Assembly (NCBI GenBank): GCA_017507885.1 | Contig: JAFVZY010000077.1 | Coordinates: 1-49,270 of the forward strand | Origin: Candidatus Methanomethylophilaceae archaeon | GTDB taxonomy: Archaea; Thermoplasmatota; Thermoplasmata; Methanomassiliicoccales; Methanomethylophilaceae | Reading direction: 5' to 3' | Length of the DNA stretch: 49,270 nt | Shown: positions 1 to 7,367 of the stretch, in pieces | Layout of the letters: each line of letters opens with the position of its first letter | Position numbering within the stretch: position 1 is the stretch's first letter | The notes under the pieces: model-generated | What the model was told of the DNA's origin: nothing | Seen by the model: the letters and a program-made list of their open reading frames with translations, nothing else | The model's database searches: none | Made by a program: the position numbers and the translations under genes

Positions 1-467
1 ACGGTGGCGAGTGCACCGGCGTTGCAATGGGTCATGAGCTTCATGCCGTCCTCGATGAGCTCTGCTCCGTACTCGCCGATCTTCGTGCACTTGTCCACCA
101 TCATCTGCGCGTAGGCATCCGATGCCTCGACGGGATCCCTTCCGGCGGACAGCTCCGCGGTCATGTAGTCGACGGCGTAGAACAGGTCGTTGGCGGTGGG
201 TCTGGCGGCCTTGATGTCCTTCGCGGCCTGCACCAGGTCGCATCCCTTCAGCGCGGCCATGCACATGGCGTATGCGGCGGTGGCGCCGATGGAGGGTGCC
301 CCGCGGGTGGTCATGTTGCGGATCGCCTCCGCTATGTCCCTGTAGTCGTCGAAGTCCTTGAGGACGATCCCTGCGGGAAGCTCCCTCTGGTCGATCATGA
401 CGACCCTGCCGTCCTCGAACCACACGGCCCTGAGGTCGCGCTGTTCCCCGTCGATGTATGCCTTCAT
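1..467 (-). CDS. mtnA: S-methyl-5-thioribose-1-phosphate isomerase, N-terminal part
   Basis: Runs off the left edge of the window; about 155 N-terminal residues of an enzyme usually near 350 residues are present. The start reads MKAYIDGEQRDLRAVWFEDG, followed by an IDQRELP stretch and a TTRGAPSIGATAAY block, both typical of the MtnA/eIF2B-like isomerase family. The enzyme converts methylthioribose-1-phosphate to methylthioribulose-1-phosphate in methylthioadenosine salvage. It fits with the MTA/SAH deaminase at 45904-47193. The start was chosen for a GGAG about ten bases upstream and a TATA box at 506-513. A related ribose-1,5-bisphosphate isomerase is the main alternative, because the C-terminal half is missing. 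Confidence 0.85.
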   Translation of the reverse strand, partial: MKAYIDGEQRDLRAVWFEDGRVVMIDQRELPAGIVLKDFDDYRDIAEAIRNMTTRGAPSIGATAAYAMCMAALKGCDLVQAAKDIKAARPTANDLFYAVDYMTAELSAGRDPVEASDAYAQMMVDKCTKIGEYGAELIEDGMKLMTHCNAGALAT

Positions 468-505
468 TCGAAAAACTCCTATGGGGTACGCGATGCAACC
501 CATCG

Positions 506-513
506 ATATAAAA
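506..513 (-). promoter_or_regulatory. TATA box of mtnA
   Basis: Reads TTTTATAT on the minus strand, centred about 43 bases upstream of the mtnA start. This predicts transcription from about position 484 and a short leader that holds a GGAG ribosome-binding site. Confidence 0.55.
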
Positions 514-577
514 AAGAGGTGCAAAACCCCAAACTCCGTGGAATGCTTCGGACGTGTCGAAGTAAATTGGCATATGG

Positions 578-586
578 TTTTAAAAA
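578..586 (+). promoter_or_regulatory. TATA box of the winged-helix regulator
   Basis: GTTTTAAAAAGG-type A/T core. A start point about 25 bases downstream falls near 608-612, only a few bases before the proposed TTG start at 615, so the mRNA would be nearly leaderless. It diverges from the mtnA promoter, from which it is separated by about 65 bases. Confidence 0.5.
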
Positions 587-614
587 GGGACATCATTCGA
601 AGATATCGATTTAC

Positions 615-1400
615 TTGAACGACGGACCTTTAACGGAATTCGAGCTGTACTATACGAAGAAAGGACTCGTGCAGGTCTCAAACGACGTGCGCAGGGCCAT
701 TCTGACCGCACTCAAGGACAGGGACATGACCCTCACGGAGCTGGCCCGTTTCATGGGTAAGGCGCAATCGACCCTGTCTGTCCATCTGGAGAAGATGCTC
801 GCCGACGATCTCATCGCGTGTCGCGAGGATCCGTCCGACAGCCGCAGGAAGATATTCTCCCTCGTGGCCGTCAGATTCGCATACTCCAAACCCCCGTCCG
901 AGGAATCCATGGGGATGATCCTGGGTTCCATATCCAAGGTGGTGGACGATCCCGTGAAGGTCCGTGACGCCATGATCCGCTACATGTTCCTCGGTCTCGA
1001 CAGTCTGGGGCTCTGCGTGGAGCCGATGTCCACGATCCTGGGTGCACTCCATGCCATGGCGCTCAACGGTTCCCTTTCGGGGGAGACCTTCGAGGACACC
1101 GTGTCCAACGCCAGGGACTATTACGCCAGGATGGGCATCGGCGAGGTCAGCATCTACTCCCTCACGCCGTTGACCGTCGTATTCAAGGACGAAATGACCC
1201 TCACGGAGGATTCTGCCAAGGCCCTCGGCGGTTACGTCGCGGGATTCATGATGAAGGTCCTGGAGGATGCGACCGACAAGTCGTACCACATGATCCACAG
1301 CGAGGTCTACGGCACCGGCTACAACTACTTCAAATTCACATTGGAGCCCCTGCCTCCCCACGGGACGGTGGCGGAGCCCAAGGACAAGAACGTCCAGTGA
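615..1400 (+). CDS. ArsR-like winged-helix regulator with V4R-like C-terminal domain
   Basis: About 261 residues. The N-terminal third holds a winged helix (DVRRAILTALKDRDMTLTEL and a following TLSVHLEKMLADDLI recognition region). The remainder resembles the 4-vinyl-reductase-like (V4R) small-molecule-binding domain that follows such helices in archaeal regulators. The likely role is a ligand-responsive transcription factor, with unknown ligand. The frame stays open far upstream, but the region before 600 lies over the mtnA start and promoter. TTG at 615 is preferred because it lies just after the predicted transcription start; CTG at 645 is an alternative. The gene ends at a T-tract and converges on the riboflavin reductase gene. 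Confidence 0.65.
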   Translation: MNDGPLTEFELYYTKKGLVQVSNDVRRAILTALKDRDMTLTELARFMGKAQSTLSVHLEKMLADDLIACREDPSDSRRKIFSLVAVRFAYSKPPSEESMGMILGSISKVVDDPVKVRDAMIRYMFLGLDSLGLCVEPMSTILGALHAMALNGSLSGETFEDTVSNARDYYARMGIGEVSIYSLTPLTVVFKDEMTLTEDSAKALGGYVAGFMMKVLEDATDKSYHMIHSEVYGTGYNYFKFTLEPLPPHGTVAEPKDKNVQ

Positions 1401-1408
1401 TTTTTTTT
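1401..1408 (+). terminator. T8 tract, probable transcription terminator
   Basis: Eight consecutive T directly after the TGA of the regulator gene. Archaeal termination commonly occurs at such T-tracts. It overlaps the stop codon of the convergent gene on the other strand. Confidence 0.5.
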
Positions 1409-2042
1409 ACTGGAAACGGGGCTCGAAGGTCAGGAGGGCCCCGTTTCCGAGGACCTCGCAGTCCCTGAGTTCCATCTTCACGCCCTTGTCGGCGATCCAT
1501 CCATCCCCGTCGCACGGGGTGGGTGCACCCGCCCCGCCGATGACGAGTCCCCCGACGAACACGGAGTACCTGTCGACGATTCCGGCTTTGAAGAACGATG
1601 CGATGGTCCTTCCCCCGCCCTCCACGAGGACGTTCTCGATGCCGATGTCCTCGGCGAGCTGTTCCATCACATCCTCCAGGTCGATCTCGTCCCTGCCGGA
1701 ACGGATGATCTCCTCGCAGTCCCATTCCCTGTCGCAATCCTCCAGGGTGACCATGACTGTGGGCGCCCTGTCGTCCAGGACGAGTGCATCGTCGGGGGTC
1801 CTTCCATGGGGGTCCAGGACGATGCGGATGGGATTGGTGTCGTAGTCCCCGTCCTTGAACGTTAGATGGGGGTCGTCCGCGATGACGGTTCCGACGCCCA
1901 CGAGTATGGAGTCGTACTTCCTGCGGAGGTTCTTGACCCTGGACTTGTCCTCGTCGGAGGATATGCGGACCTGGGTGCGGTCCTCTCCAGCGATCTTTCC
2001 GTCGGCCGACATTGCGCAGTTTACGTGGATGAAGGGTCTCAT
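1407..2042 (-). CDS. 2,5-diamino-6-(ribosylamino)pyrimidinone 5'-phosphate reductase
   Basis: 211 residues, the usual length for the archaeal/fungal RibD reductase domain (MjaRED, Rib7). It reduces the ribosyl side chain of the diaminopyrimidinone intermediate in riboflavin and F420/FAD precursor synthesis, using NADPH. Visible signatures are the N-terminal HVNCAMSADGKIA, the GVGTVIADDPHLT block, a central NPIRIVLDPHGR and the C-terminal NVLVEGGGRTIASF motif. Its ATG overlaps the TGA of rtcA by four bases (ATGA), so the two are co-transcribed and probably translationally coupled. Confidence 0.9.
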   Translation of the reverse strand: MRPFIHVNCAMSADGKIAGEDRTQVRISSDEDKSRVKNLRRKYDSILVGVGTVIADDPHLTFKDGDYDTNPIRIVLDPHGRTPDDALVLDDRAPTVMVTLEDCDREWDCEEIIRSGRDEIDLEDVMEQLAEDIGIENVLVEGGGRTIASFFKAGIVDRYSVFVGGLVIGGAGAPTPCDGDGWIADKGVKMELRDCEVLGNGALLTFEPRFQ

Positions 2043-3076
2043 GAACTGTCTCCCGGTGTGACTGTGAACTTGTAGATGTTGTTCCTCCTCTCCACGCCGA
2101 ACTTCACGTCCAGGAACGATTCGAGGGTATCCATCTGACTGAGAAGGTGTTTGCTGATGCGCGAGACCGAGAAGCTGCTCTTCCCGTCGGCCATGGCCAT
2201 GTACGGCAGGAGCTGGTCCGCAGTGTGGACGTCCATGGTGGCCCCGCTGTTGATCTCCCTGATGAGGTCCAGGGCTGCATCCTCGCCCGCTATGTCTGCG
2301 GTCCTTCCGCGGGACGTGAGGGCGTTGCTTCCCAGCATGCCGTTGTCGAACTCCGCCACCAGGGCGATTCCCGCACCGCGGGAGTCTCCCTCGGTCTTCT
2401 GGATCTCGATGTCCACGTCCGCCAGAGGGGACAACGCGTTCTCGCATCCCTCCGCGATCTCCTTGGTGATCCAATCCGGGAGGCGTTGGCTGAAGCAAAC
2501 ACCGCGGATGGCCCTCAATTCCCCCAAATCGTCCAATTGCAACGGGCTGATCCTGCCTATGGGGTTCAATGTGGCCATCACGCGGCCGCCTCCCTGTGGA
2601 TAGAACCCGCGATCGAGGATGTGGGCGTCCGCATGGATGCCCATCCTCCTCATCAACGGGAAAAGGAGATGCTGGTACGAGTCTATGGGGGGTGCCCACA
2701 TGACGTTGGTGCCACCGCTGATGTCCATGGTGAGCCTTTCCTTGTGGTTGCGGGCCGCCAGAAGCATGGCCTGCAACACGAGGCTGACGCTCCCCGCGGT
2801 TCCGATGTTCATCTGGATGTCGTTGACCTCCTCGTCCCCGGGGATGAAGTAGAGTTCCCTGGAACCTATGACGTTGCCCTCGACCTTGGATCCCGCCATC
2901 ATCGCGACCGCGTTCACGGCCGCACAATGCTGTTTCGACAGACCGTTGGTCGGTCTGTTCTCCCTGATGCGGGTCAGACGGGTCGGTATGCCCGTGACCG
3001 TGGCCATGGCAACGGAGGTGCGGACCATCTGTCCTCCGCCCTCTCCCCTGGATCCGTCTATCTCCACTGTTTCCAT
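2039..3076 (-). CDS. rtcA: RNA 3'-terminal phosphate cyclase
   Basis: 345 residues, full length. It uses ATP to convert an RNA 3'-phosphate to a 2',3'-cyclic phosphate through an enzyme-AMP intermediate. Signatures are the N-terminal SRGEGGGQMVRTS, a central GGTNVMWAPP and HILDRGFYPQGGG, and C-terminal VHTADQLLPYMA with the His expected to carry AMP. An upstream TTTTTAA box near 3100 puts transcription close to the ATG. It heads a two-gene unit with the riboflavin-pathway reductase; no functional link between the two is obvious. Confidence 0.93.
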   Translation of the reverse strand: METVEIDGSRGEGGGQMVRTSVAMATVTGIPTRLTRIRENRPTNGLSKQHCAAVNAVAMMAGSKVEGNVIGSRELYFIPGDEEVNDIQMNIGTAGSVSLVLQAMLLAARNHKERLTMDISGGTNVMWAPPIDSYQHLLFPLMRRMGIHADAHILDRGFYPQGGGRVMATLNPIGRISPLQLDDLGELRAIRGVCFSQRLPDWITKEIAEGCENALSPLADVDIEIQKTEGDSRGAGIALVAEFDNGMLGSNALTSRGRTADIAGEDAALDLIREINSGATMDVHTADQLLPYMAMADGKSSFSVSRISKHLLSQMDTLESFLDVKFGVERRNNIYKFTVTPGDSS

Positions 3077-3159
3077 TGTTTCCTCAATTATAGAGGTGGT
3101 TAAAAACCTATTCGGAATCCTGACGACCGTTTCCCGCAGGGTGCATGATGGAGAAGAGA

Positions 3160-3234
3160 TGGTGCGATTGCCGGGAATCGAACCCGGGTCAGAGGCTTGG
3201 GAAGCCCCCGTCCTAACCGCTGGACTACAATCGC
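3160..3234 (-). tRNA. tRNA-Gly (anticodon CCC)
   Basis: On the minus strand, acceptor GCGATTG pairs with CAATCGC. The D stem is GTCC/GGAC, the anticodon stem GGGGC/GCCTC holds loop TTCCCAA, and the T arm is CCGGG-TTCGATT-CCCGG. Discriminator A is followed by an encoded CCA (3160-3162). A TATA-like AATAAAAT lies about 30 bases upstream. No intron is seen. Confidence 0.95.
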
Positions 3235-3326
3235 TCTGTTCCGTGTATCCTCCTTTTCCTATTTTATTCTTTTTCGGGGTTGTTCCGAACAGGATTTTTA
3301 TAGATGGTCCACATCAGTGAGGTTGC

Positions 3327-3402
3327 GGACCCGTGGTCTAGGGGTTATGACGTCGCCCTTACAAGGCGAAGGTCGCTGGTTCAAATCCGGCCGGGTCCAC
3401 CA
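3327..3402 (+). tRNA. tRNA-Val (anticodon TAC)
   Basis: Acceptor GGACCCG pairs with CGGGTCC; the anticodon loop CTTACAA sits on stem TCGCC/GGCGA; the T loop is TTCAAAT. CCA is encoded at 3400-3402. A TTTTTATAG box at 3295-3303 lies 28 bases upstream. It is nearly identical in its 5' half to the tRNA-Val at 3662, suggesting duplication and divergence at the anticodon. Confidence 0.95.
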
Positions 3403-3466
3403 TTTTCCCGTTTTCCAATCCGATCATTTTGTGTAAAAACTGCTCCAGTCGTCCCACATCAGTTAA

Positions 3467-3611
3467 TTTTATATACTCTGCAAGGGATGGTTGGATTATG
3501 CATCCATGGCGGTTCGGGTCCCGTCTTTCATCCTCCTTTCAGGGATCCGCCCGTGGCGTGGGTGCAATTTTCTCCTCTTGACGGTCGGGGGACCTTCACT
3601 TCCCCCAGACC
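3467..3611 (+). other. Possible small RNA gene between the two tRNA-Val genes
   Basis: The 259 bases between the valine tRNA genes have no convincing reading frame. They do hold a third promoter-like TTTTATATAC (3467-3476), predicting a start near 3497. A strong hairpin follows at 3583-3611: stems of 4 and 6 bp separated by a one-base A bulge, with an 8-base loop. The spacing matches that of the two flanking tRNA promoters. No tRNA fold, C/D box pair or ACA tail was found. A dead tRNA promoter is the alternative. Confidence 0.3.
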
Positions 3612-3661
3612 CGTCCATATGAGCCAGGTTTTTTATACACCGAGTTCATGTGGCGGTTCGC

Positions 3662-3737
3662 GGACTCGTGGTCTAGGGGTTATGACGTCGCCTTCACACG
3701 GCGGAGGTCGCCGGTTCAAATCCGGCCGGGTCCACCA
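3662..3737 (+). tRNA. tRNA-Val (anticodon CAC)
   Basis: Acceptor GGACTCG pairs with CGGGTCC, including one T-G pair. The anticodon stem TCGCC/GGCGG holds loop TTCACAC, and the T loop is TTCAAAT. Encoded CCA is at 3735-3737. A TTTTTTATAC box at 3628-3637 provides the promoter. It differs from the upstream tRNA-Val mainly in the anticodon arm and one acceptor pair. Confidence 0.95.
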
Positions 3738-3759
3738 TTCCATTCTCACCCCACCTTCA

Positions 3760-3768
3760 TATTATAAT
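3760..3768 (+). promoter_or_regulatory. TATA box of the aldehyde dehydrogenase-like gene
   Basis: TATTATAAT core about 34 bases before the ATG at 3798, giving a predicted leader under ten bases. Confidence 0.5.
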
Positions 3769-3797
3769 CATGGTCGGCATACCCCGTCCCGATAATC

Positions 3798-5189
3798 ATG
3801 ACCGATCTACCAGATATCCAGACCACCGAGGAGGGTCGCCAGTACGAGAAGAACGTCATGCTGGTCCTCCAGGGTGAGAAGAAGGACTATCCGAGCTATT
3901 TCGGAGGAATGAAGGTCGCCTCCGGAAACGAGTTCAACGTGTTCAGTCCCATCGACGATTCGATCAAGTTCGGGATCTTCCAGGAGCCCGAACCCGGTAT
4001 CATGATAGAGGCCGTGACAGTCGCGCTCAAGGCCCACGACTCCTGGTCCATGAAGACCCCCTCCGAGAGGGCCGCATACTTCGAGAAACCCCTGGAGATG
4101 ATCAGGCTCAGAAGGCTGTTCTATGCCGCCATGGTCACCGTCAGTTCGGGGATGGTCCGCGAGGACGCCCTTCTGGAGGTGGACCGCCTCATCGAGGTCA
4201 TGGAGAAGGCCATCCAGGATGCCAAGGCCGCGTCCCGCATGAGGTCCGTCGGCGTGTGGGCCGTCATCAGTGCCCACAACTCCCCCTTCGCATCGCCCGT
4301 GGGACATGCCGTCGCCGCAATGATCGCCGGGAACACCGTCGTCATGTGCCCCTCCAAATACTGTCCCAACCCGGTATACGCGTTCTACGACCTGATGGAG
4401 AAAGCCGGAATCCCCGACGGTGTGTTGAACCTCGTCGTCGACAGGAAGGATGCCTCCACCGAGGAGCTCGCCAACGACATGCGTGTCACCGGCATCGCCG
4501 CATCCGGTTCCGGGGACAGGCTCGAGGACCTCATGTTCCTCCAGGTGGACGACGAGTTGAAGTTCATCAACGAGATCAAGGGCATGAATCCCGCCATAAT
4601 CTACCGCCCCTCCGACATGAAGTCCGTCGTCAGGGACGTGATCGACTCCGCCTTCGCCTACAGCGGGCAGCGTCTCCACTCCTGTTCCAAGGTCATCGTC
4701 ACCGCCGACGACCAGCAGAGGTTCATGGATCTTCTCGTGGAGAACATGAAGGACCTGAGGGTCTCCGACCCGGTCAACGACACGACCTTCACCGGACCCG
4801 TCATCAGTGCCGCGGCCGCCAAGGAGTTCACCAGGCTGGAGAACGAGAACGCACCCTACATCGTCATCAAGGCACCCCTGTGCAGGGACATGGACGGTGT
4901 CAACTACGTCTCGCCCATAGTGGTCTCGGGACTCGATGACGAGAACGACCTCAACTTCATGGATTCCGGTCTGCCCATCCTGAACGTCAAGGTCGTGCAG
5001 GATCTCGAACAGGCGTTCCTGGAGATCGAGGACACGGAGTGCGGACTGTCCGCAGGCATATTCACAAGGGATCAGAAGGTCGTCGAGCGTTTCAAGAACG
5101 AGGTCGATGTGCCGTTCCACTACGTGAACTGCAGCAGCCGCACCATCCCGCCCGCATACCGTGCGGACCTCAGGTACTTCACCGCCTGA
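3798..5189 (+). CDS. Aldehyde dehydrogenase superfamily protein lacking the catalytic Cys
   Basis: 463 residues, close to normal length. The fold follows the P5C-dehydrogenase/ALDH family: NAD-site segment GVWAVISAHNSPFASP, PSKYCPNP, the GIAASGSGD loop (equivalent of FTGS), and NEIKGMNPAI with the general-base Glu at about residue 259. At the nucleophile the family reads GQ-x-C-S; here it is GQRLHSCS, with Leu293 where the Cys should be and a Cys three residues later. Ordinary thiohemiacetal chemistry is therefore doubtful. It may bind NAD and a substrate without oxidising it, or use Cys296. It is monocistronic behind the tRNA-Val cluster, and convergent with the next gene. Confidence 0.75.
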   Translation: MTDLPDIQTTEEGRQYEKNVMLVLQGEKKDYPSYFGGMKVASGNEFNVFSPIDDSIKFGIFQEPEPGIMIEAVTVALKAHDSWSMKTPSERAAYFEKPLEMIRLRRLFYAAMVTVSSGMVREDALLEVDRLIEVMEKAIQDAKAASRMRSVGVWAVISAHNSPFASPVGHAVAAMIAGNTVVMCPSKYCPNPVYAFYDLMEKAGIPDGVLNLVVDRKDASTEELANDMRVTGIAASGSGDRLEDLMFLQVDDELKFINEIKGMNPAIIYRPSDMKSVVRDVIDSAFAYSGQRLHSCSKVIVTADDQQRFMDLLVENMKDLRVSDPVNDTTFTGPVISAAAAKEFTRLENENAPYIVIKAPLCRDMDGVNYVSPIVVSGLDDENDLNFMDSGLPILNVKVVQDLEQAFLEIEDTECGLSAGIFTRDQKVVERFKNEVDVPFHYVNCSSRTIPPAYRADLRYFTA

Positions 5190-5192
5190 GGG

Positions 5193-5801
5193 TCAAACCA
5201 TGATCACGTCCACGGCCGCTCCCTTCGCGAGGGCGGCCAGGGACATCATCTCCTTTTTCGAGAAAGGTTTCGTCCCCGCCACGGTGGGGTTCCTGCATTT
5301 GGCCGGGTCGAACGGAAGGAGGACCAGCCTCTTACAGCTGTGGATGACCTCCATCATGTCCTTCATGGACTGCTCCGACACCCTGCCCGGAATCATGGTC
5401 AAGGTGATCATGTACGGGCATCCCGCATCGGTCAGGAGTTTTATGCAGTCCCTCTGTTCCTTGTCCGGGGTGGAATCCATCACGAAATTGACAAAATTGA
5501 TGTATCCCGCACCCACCAGGTCGTCCAGGTTGCGGAATCCGCGACCCTCGGTGACCAGAATCATGTCGAGGTTGGGTTGTTTCACGTTCTTGATGACGGT
5601 GTAGAGGTCGTCGATGTTCAGAGGGTCGTTGTCCTCCGATGCGATGGCCACCCCGTCCAGGGATTCCCTGTCCTCGCGAATGGTGTTCGCGACTTGTATC
5701 AGGCTGACGCCAGCACCCTCCCCGTCGGAGACGTAGATGACGGACAGGTATTGTCCCGGGCACATGGTCGTGTTGATGCGAGAATACTTCGTAACGAACA
5801 T
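5193..5801 (-). CDS. Degenerate radical SAM-like protein without the Cys cluster
   Basis: 202 residues. The pattern of strands and helices (DNDPLNIDDLYTVIKNV, MILVTEGRGFRNLDDLVGAG, FVNFVMDSTP, MITLTMIPG) resembles activase-type radical SAM proteins, where GGEP, a 'TNG' strand and a DLK strand occupy the same places. The CxxxCxxC motif that binds the 4Fe-4S cluster is absent from the N-terminus, which instead reads VIYVSDGEGAGVS. If the family assignment holds, the protein cannot do radical SAM chemistry as annotated. The start is leaderless: a TTTTTATAC box at 5825-5832 is about 27 bases upstream. Assignment rests on fold pattern only. Confidence 0.4.
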   Translation of the reverse strand: MFVTKYSRINTTMCPGQYLSVIYVSDGEGAGVSLIQVANTIREDRESLDGVAIASEDNDPLNIDDLYTVIKNVKQPNLDMILVTEGRGFRNLDDLVGAGYINFVNFVMDSTPDKEQRDCIKLLTDAGCPYMITLTMIPGRVSEQSMKDMMEVIHSCKRLVLLPFDPAKCRNPTVAGTKPFSKKEMMSLAALAKGAAVDVIMV

Positions 5802-5883
5802 AACTGTTGAAAATCGTAGTTTATGTATAAAAAATGTTACTATGTTTTGGGTATGTGAAGCATCTTGTAGGGAATACCCAGCA

Positions 5884-6537
5884 TCAGAAAATGGCCGGTT
5901 GTTGGTTGCTACAAAGTGTATTCACGATGTCGCATCCATCCATGTTCAGGTCGTCGAACAACACGTAATCGCAACCCCTCGAATAGGCCACGGTGGCCAA
6001 CGCGATTGCGAACTCCCCGGAGGACACCCTGAGGAAGGAGGTCCCGTCCAGTCCGTCCATCCCGTGGATGTGGACGAGGCGTTCGAGCGTCGTGAACGAT
6101 TCTAGGACGCCCTGCATGTCCTGGCAGTCCAGCATGACGGAGGTCCCTTCGGACCCGACCGTTTCCAGGTTGTATGCGATCTCCTGCACGGTCCTTCCGC
6201 GTACGATGGCATGACCGCCCCCCATATCGGCGATGGTGCGGAGTCCGCACTGGTTCGAAAGGTCGGTGTGACAGAGCCACGTCCTTTCCGATTCCATGTT
6301 CCCCATGGTGATGAGCAGGGATGCGCAATCCCTGGTCTCGATCATGATGTCGCGGTCCCAGAATTCGGCTACGGTGTCCACCGCCCGGGCGAGACTCTCG
6401 ATCGAACCCGAATCCCCCTTCACCAGGATCCCCCTCATGTTGGGGTGTTCGGCGGCCAGTGCGGTCAGACGGGAGAGACGTTCGATGAACGCCCCCTCGT
6501 CCAATGCGTCGCTTATGGATAGTGCGAAGGACCTCAT
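5884..6537 (-). CDS. CdhE/CdhD-like TIM-barrel fragment protein
   Basis: 217 residues beginning MRSFALSISDALDEG. The alternating strand/helix pattern (RGILVKGDSGSIESLARAVD, DIMIETRDCASLL, TSVMLDCQDMQGVLES, RGCDYVLFDD, LCSNQQ near the end) recalls the barrel of the gamma (CdhE) subunit of acetyl-CoA decarbonylase/synthase, where LRQNIYTDP closes the barrel. It lacks the N-terminal 4Fe-4S domain and the C-terminal corrinoid domain of CdhE, and is half the usual length. It starts five bases after the CdhD-like gene ends, so the two are co-transcribed. The family link is weaker than for its neighbour. Confidence 0.4.
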   Translation of the reverse strand: MRSFALSISDALDEGAFIERLSRLTALAAEHPNMRGILVKGDSGSIESLARAVDTVAEFWDRDIMIETRDCASLLITMGNMESERTWLCHTDLSNQCGLRTIADMGGGHAIVRGRTVQEIAYNLETVGSEGTSVMLDCQDMQGVLESFTTLERLVHIHGMDGLDGTSFLRVSSGEFAIALATVAYSRGCDYVLFDDLNMDGCDIVNTLCSNQQPAIF

Positions 6538-6541
6538 GGTA

Positions 6542-7324
6542 TCACAACCCTCCAAGTTCCTCTCCGTAGAACACCGCGGAATCCGCCGCGGTGGTGCTTC
6601 TGACGATGACGATGTCGGCGCCGCAGAGCATGGCGCACAGTGCACTCTCGCTCTCATACAGTCCGCCGTGGGCCTCGTCACGACAATGGATGTTCCAGGA
6701 ATCCGTCACGTCGCAGATCAGAGGGTACGAGGAATCCCCCTCTCCGGACACCCCTTCCGCACGTATCGCGGACAGCATCCCCTCCTTCTCCCCCACATCC
6801 TCCCCGAAGGCGAGCGTGGAGTGGACCATCACGCTCCCCGTCAGGCGTGCCGATGATCCGATGCGCTGTTCCGCAGGTATGGATACCACATGGGATCCGA
6901 CGCGTCCGGACATCGATTCCGTGACATCCGTGTCGGGACACATGAGAATCAGGATGGAGTCGTCCACCGCATCGGCCACGGCCCCGTACACCTCCGCATG
7001 GTTCCCGGATGCGGACACCATGATCGGCATGAAGGTGGCGTCGGAGGTCATCCTTACGAGGGATGCGGCCTGTTCAGGGTCGTCTCCGACCCTCATGAGC
7101 ACGCCGTCCGCCCCCAGACCCCTCCATGCTATGGCCCAACCCAGGGGGTCCTCCGACATTCCGGAGAAGATCTCCGGCAACATGTCGGGGCGCCCCTCGG
7201 CACGCGCCCAGACCTCCCCGAAGACGGGGGGCCTGATCCTCCCTGCACCATCCATGGCCAGGAACGGCAGGGTGTGCGCCCCGCCGACGATGTAGTCCCC
7301 TCTGCCGATCCTGTATTCGCGCAT
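6542..7324 (-). CDS. CdhD-like protein (CO dehydrogenase/acetyl-CoA synthase delta subunit family)
   Basis: 260 residues, shorter than a canonical CdhD of roughly 400. Several blocks follow CdhD in order: GGAHTLPFLAMDG near residue 15, PPVFGEVWARAEG, EDPLGWAIAW, GADGVLMRVGDDP, MPIMVSASGN, a segment like the 'GLEYT' region, YPLICDVTDSWNIHC, GGLYESESALCAMLCGADIV. In CdhD this barrel helps transfer a methyl group from a pterin to the corrinoid. ATG 7324 is preferred for a GGAAGG seven bases upstream; ATG 7363 would add 13 residues. The lineage is generally held to lack the acetyl-CoA pathway, so a changed role is likely. Confidence 0.6.
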   Translation of the reverse strand: MREYRIGRGDYIVGGAHTLPFLAMDGAGRIRPPVFGEVWARAEGRPDMLPEIFSGMSEDPLGWAIAWRGLGADGVLMRVGDDPEQAASLVRMTSDATFMPIMVSASGNHAEVYGAVADAVDDSILILMCPDTDVTESMSGRVGSHVVSIPAEQRIGSSARLTGSVMVHSTLAFGEDVGEKEGMLSAIRAEGVSGEGDSSYPLICDVTDSWNIHCRDEAHGGLYESESALCAMLCGADIVIVRSTTAADSAVFYGEELGGL

Positions 7325-7367
7325 GGGGGTTCCTTCCGGACGGGATGTGCAGGGAAGATCCATGTTA

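Noticed and set aside
27-614. Upstream extension of the winged-helix regulator to position 27
   Set aside because: The extra region lies over the mtnA coding sequence, has low-complexity composition and includes both promoters; a start at 615 fits the TATA box.
3807-5120. Long minus-strand frame across the aldehyde dehydrogenase-like gene
   Set aside because: Same artefact. Composition is Gly/His/Val-biased with no motif, while the plus strand encodes a full family member.
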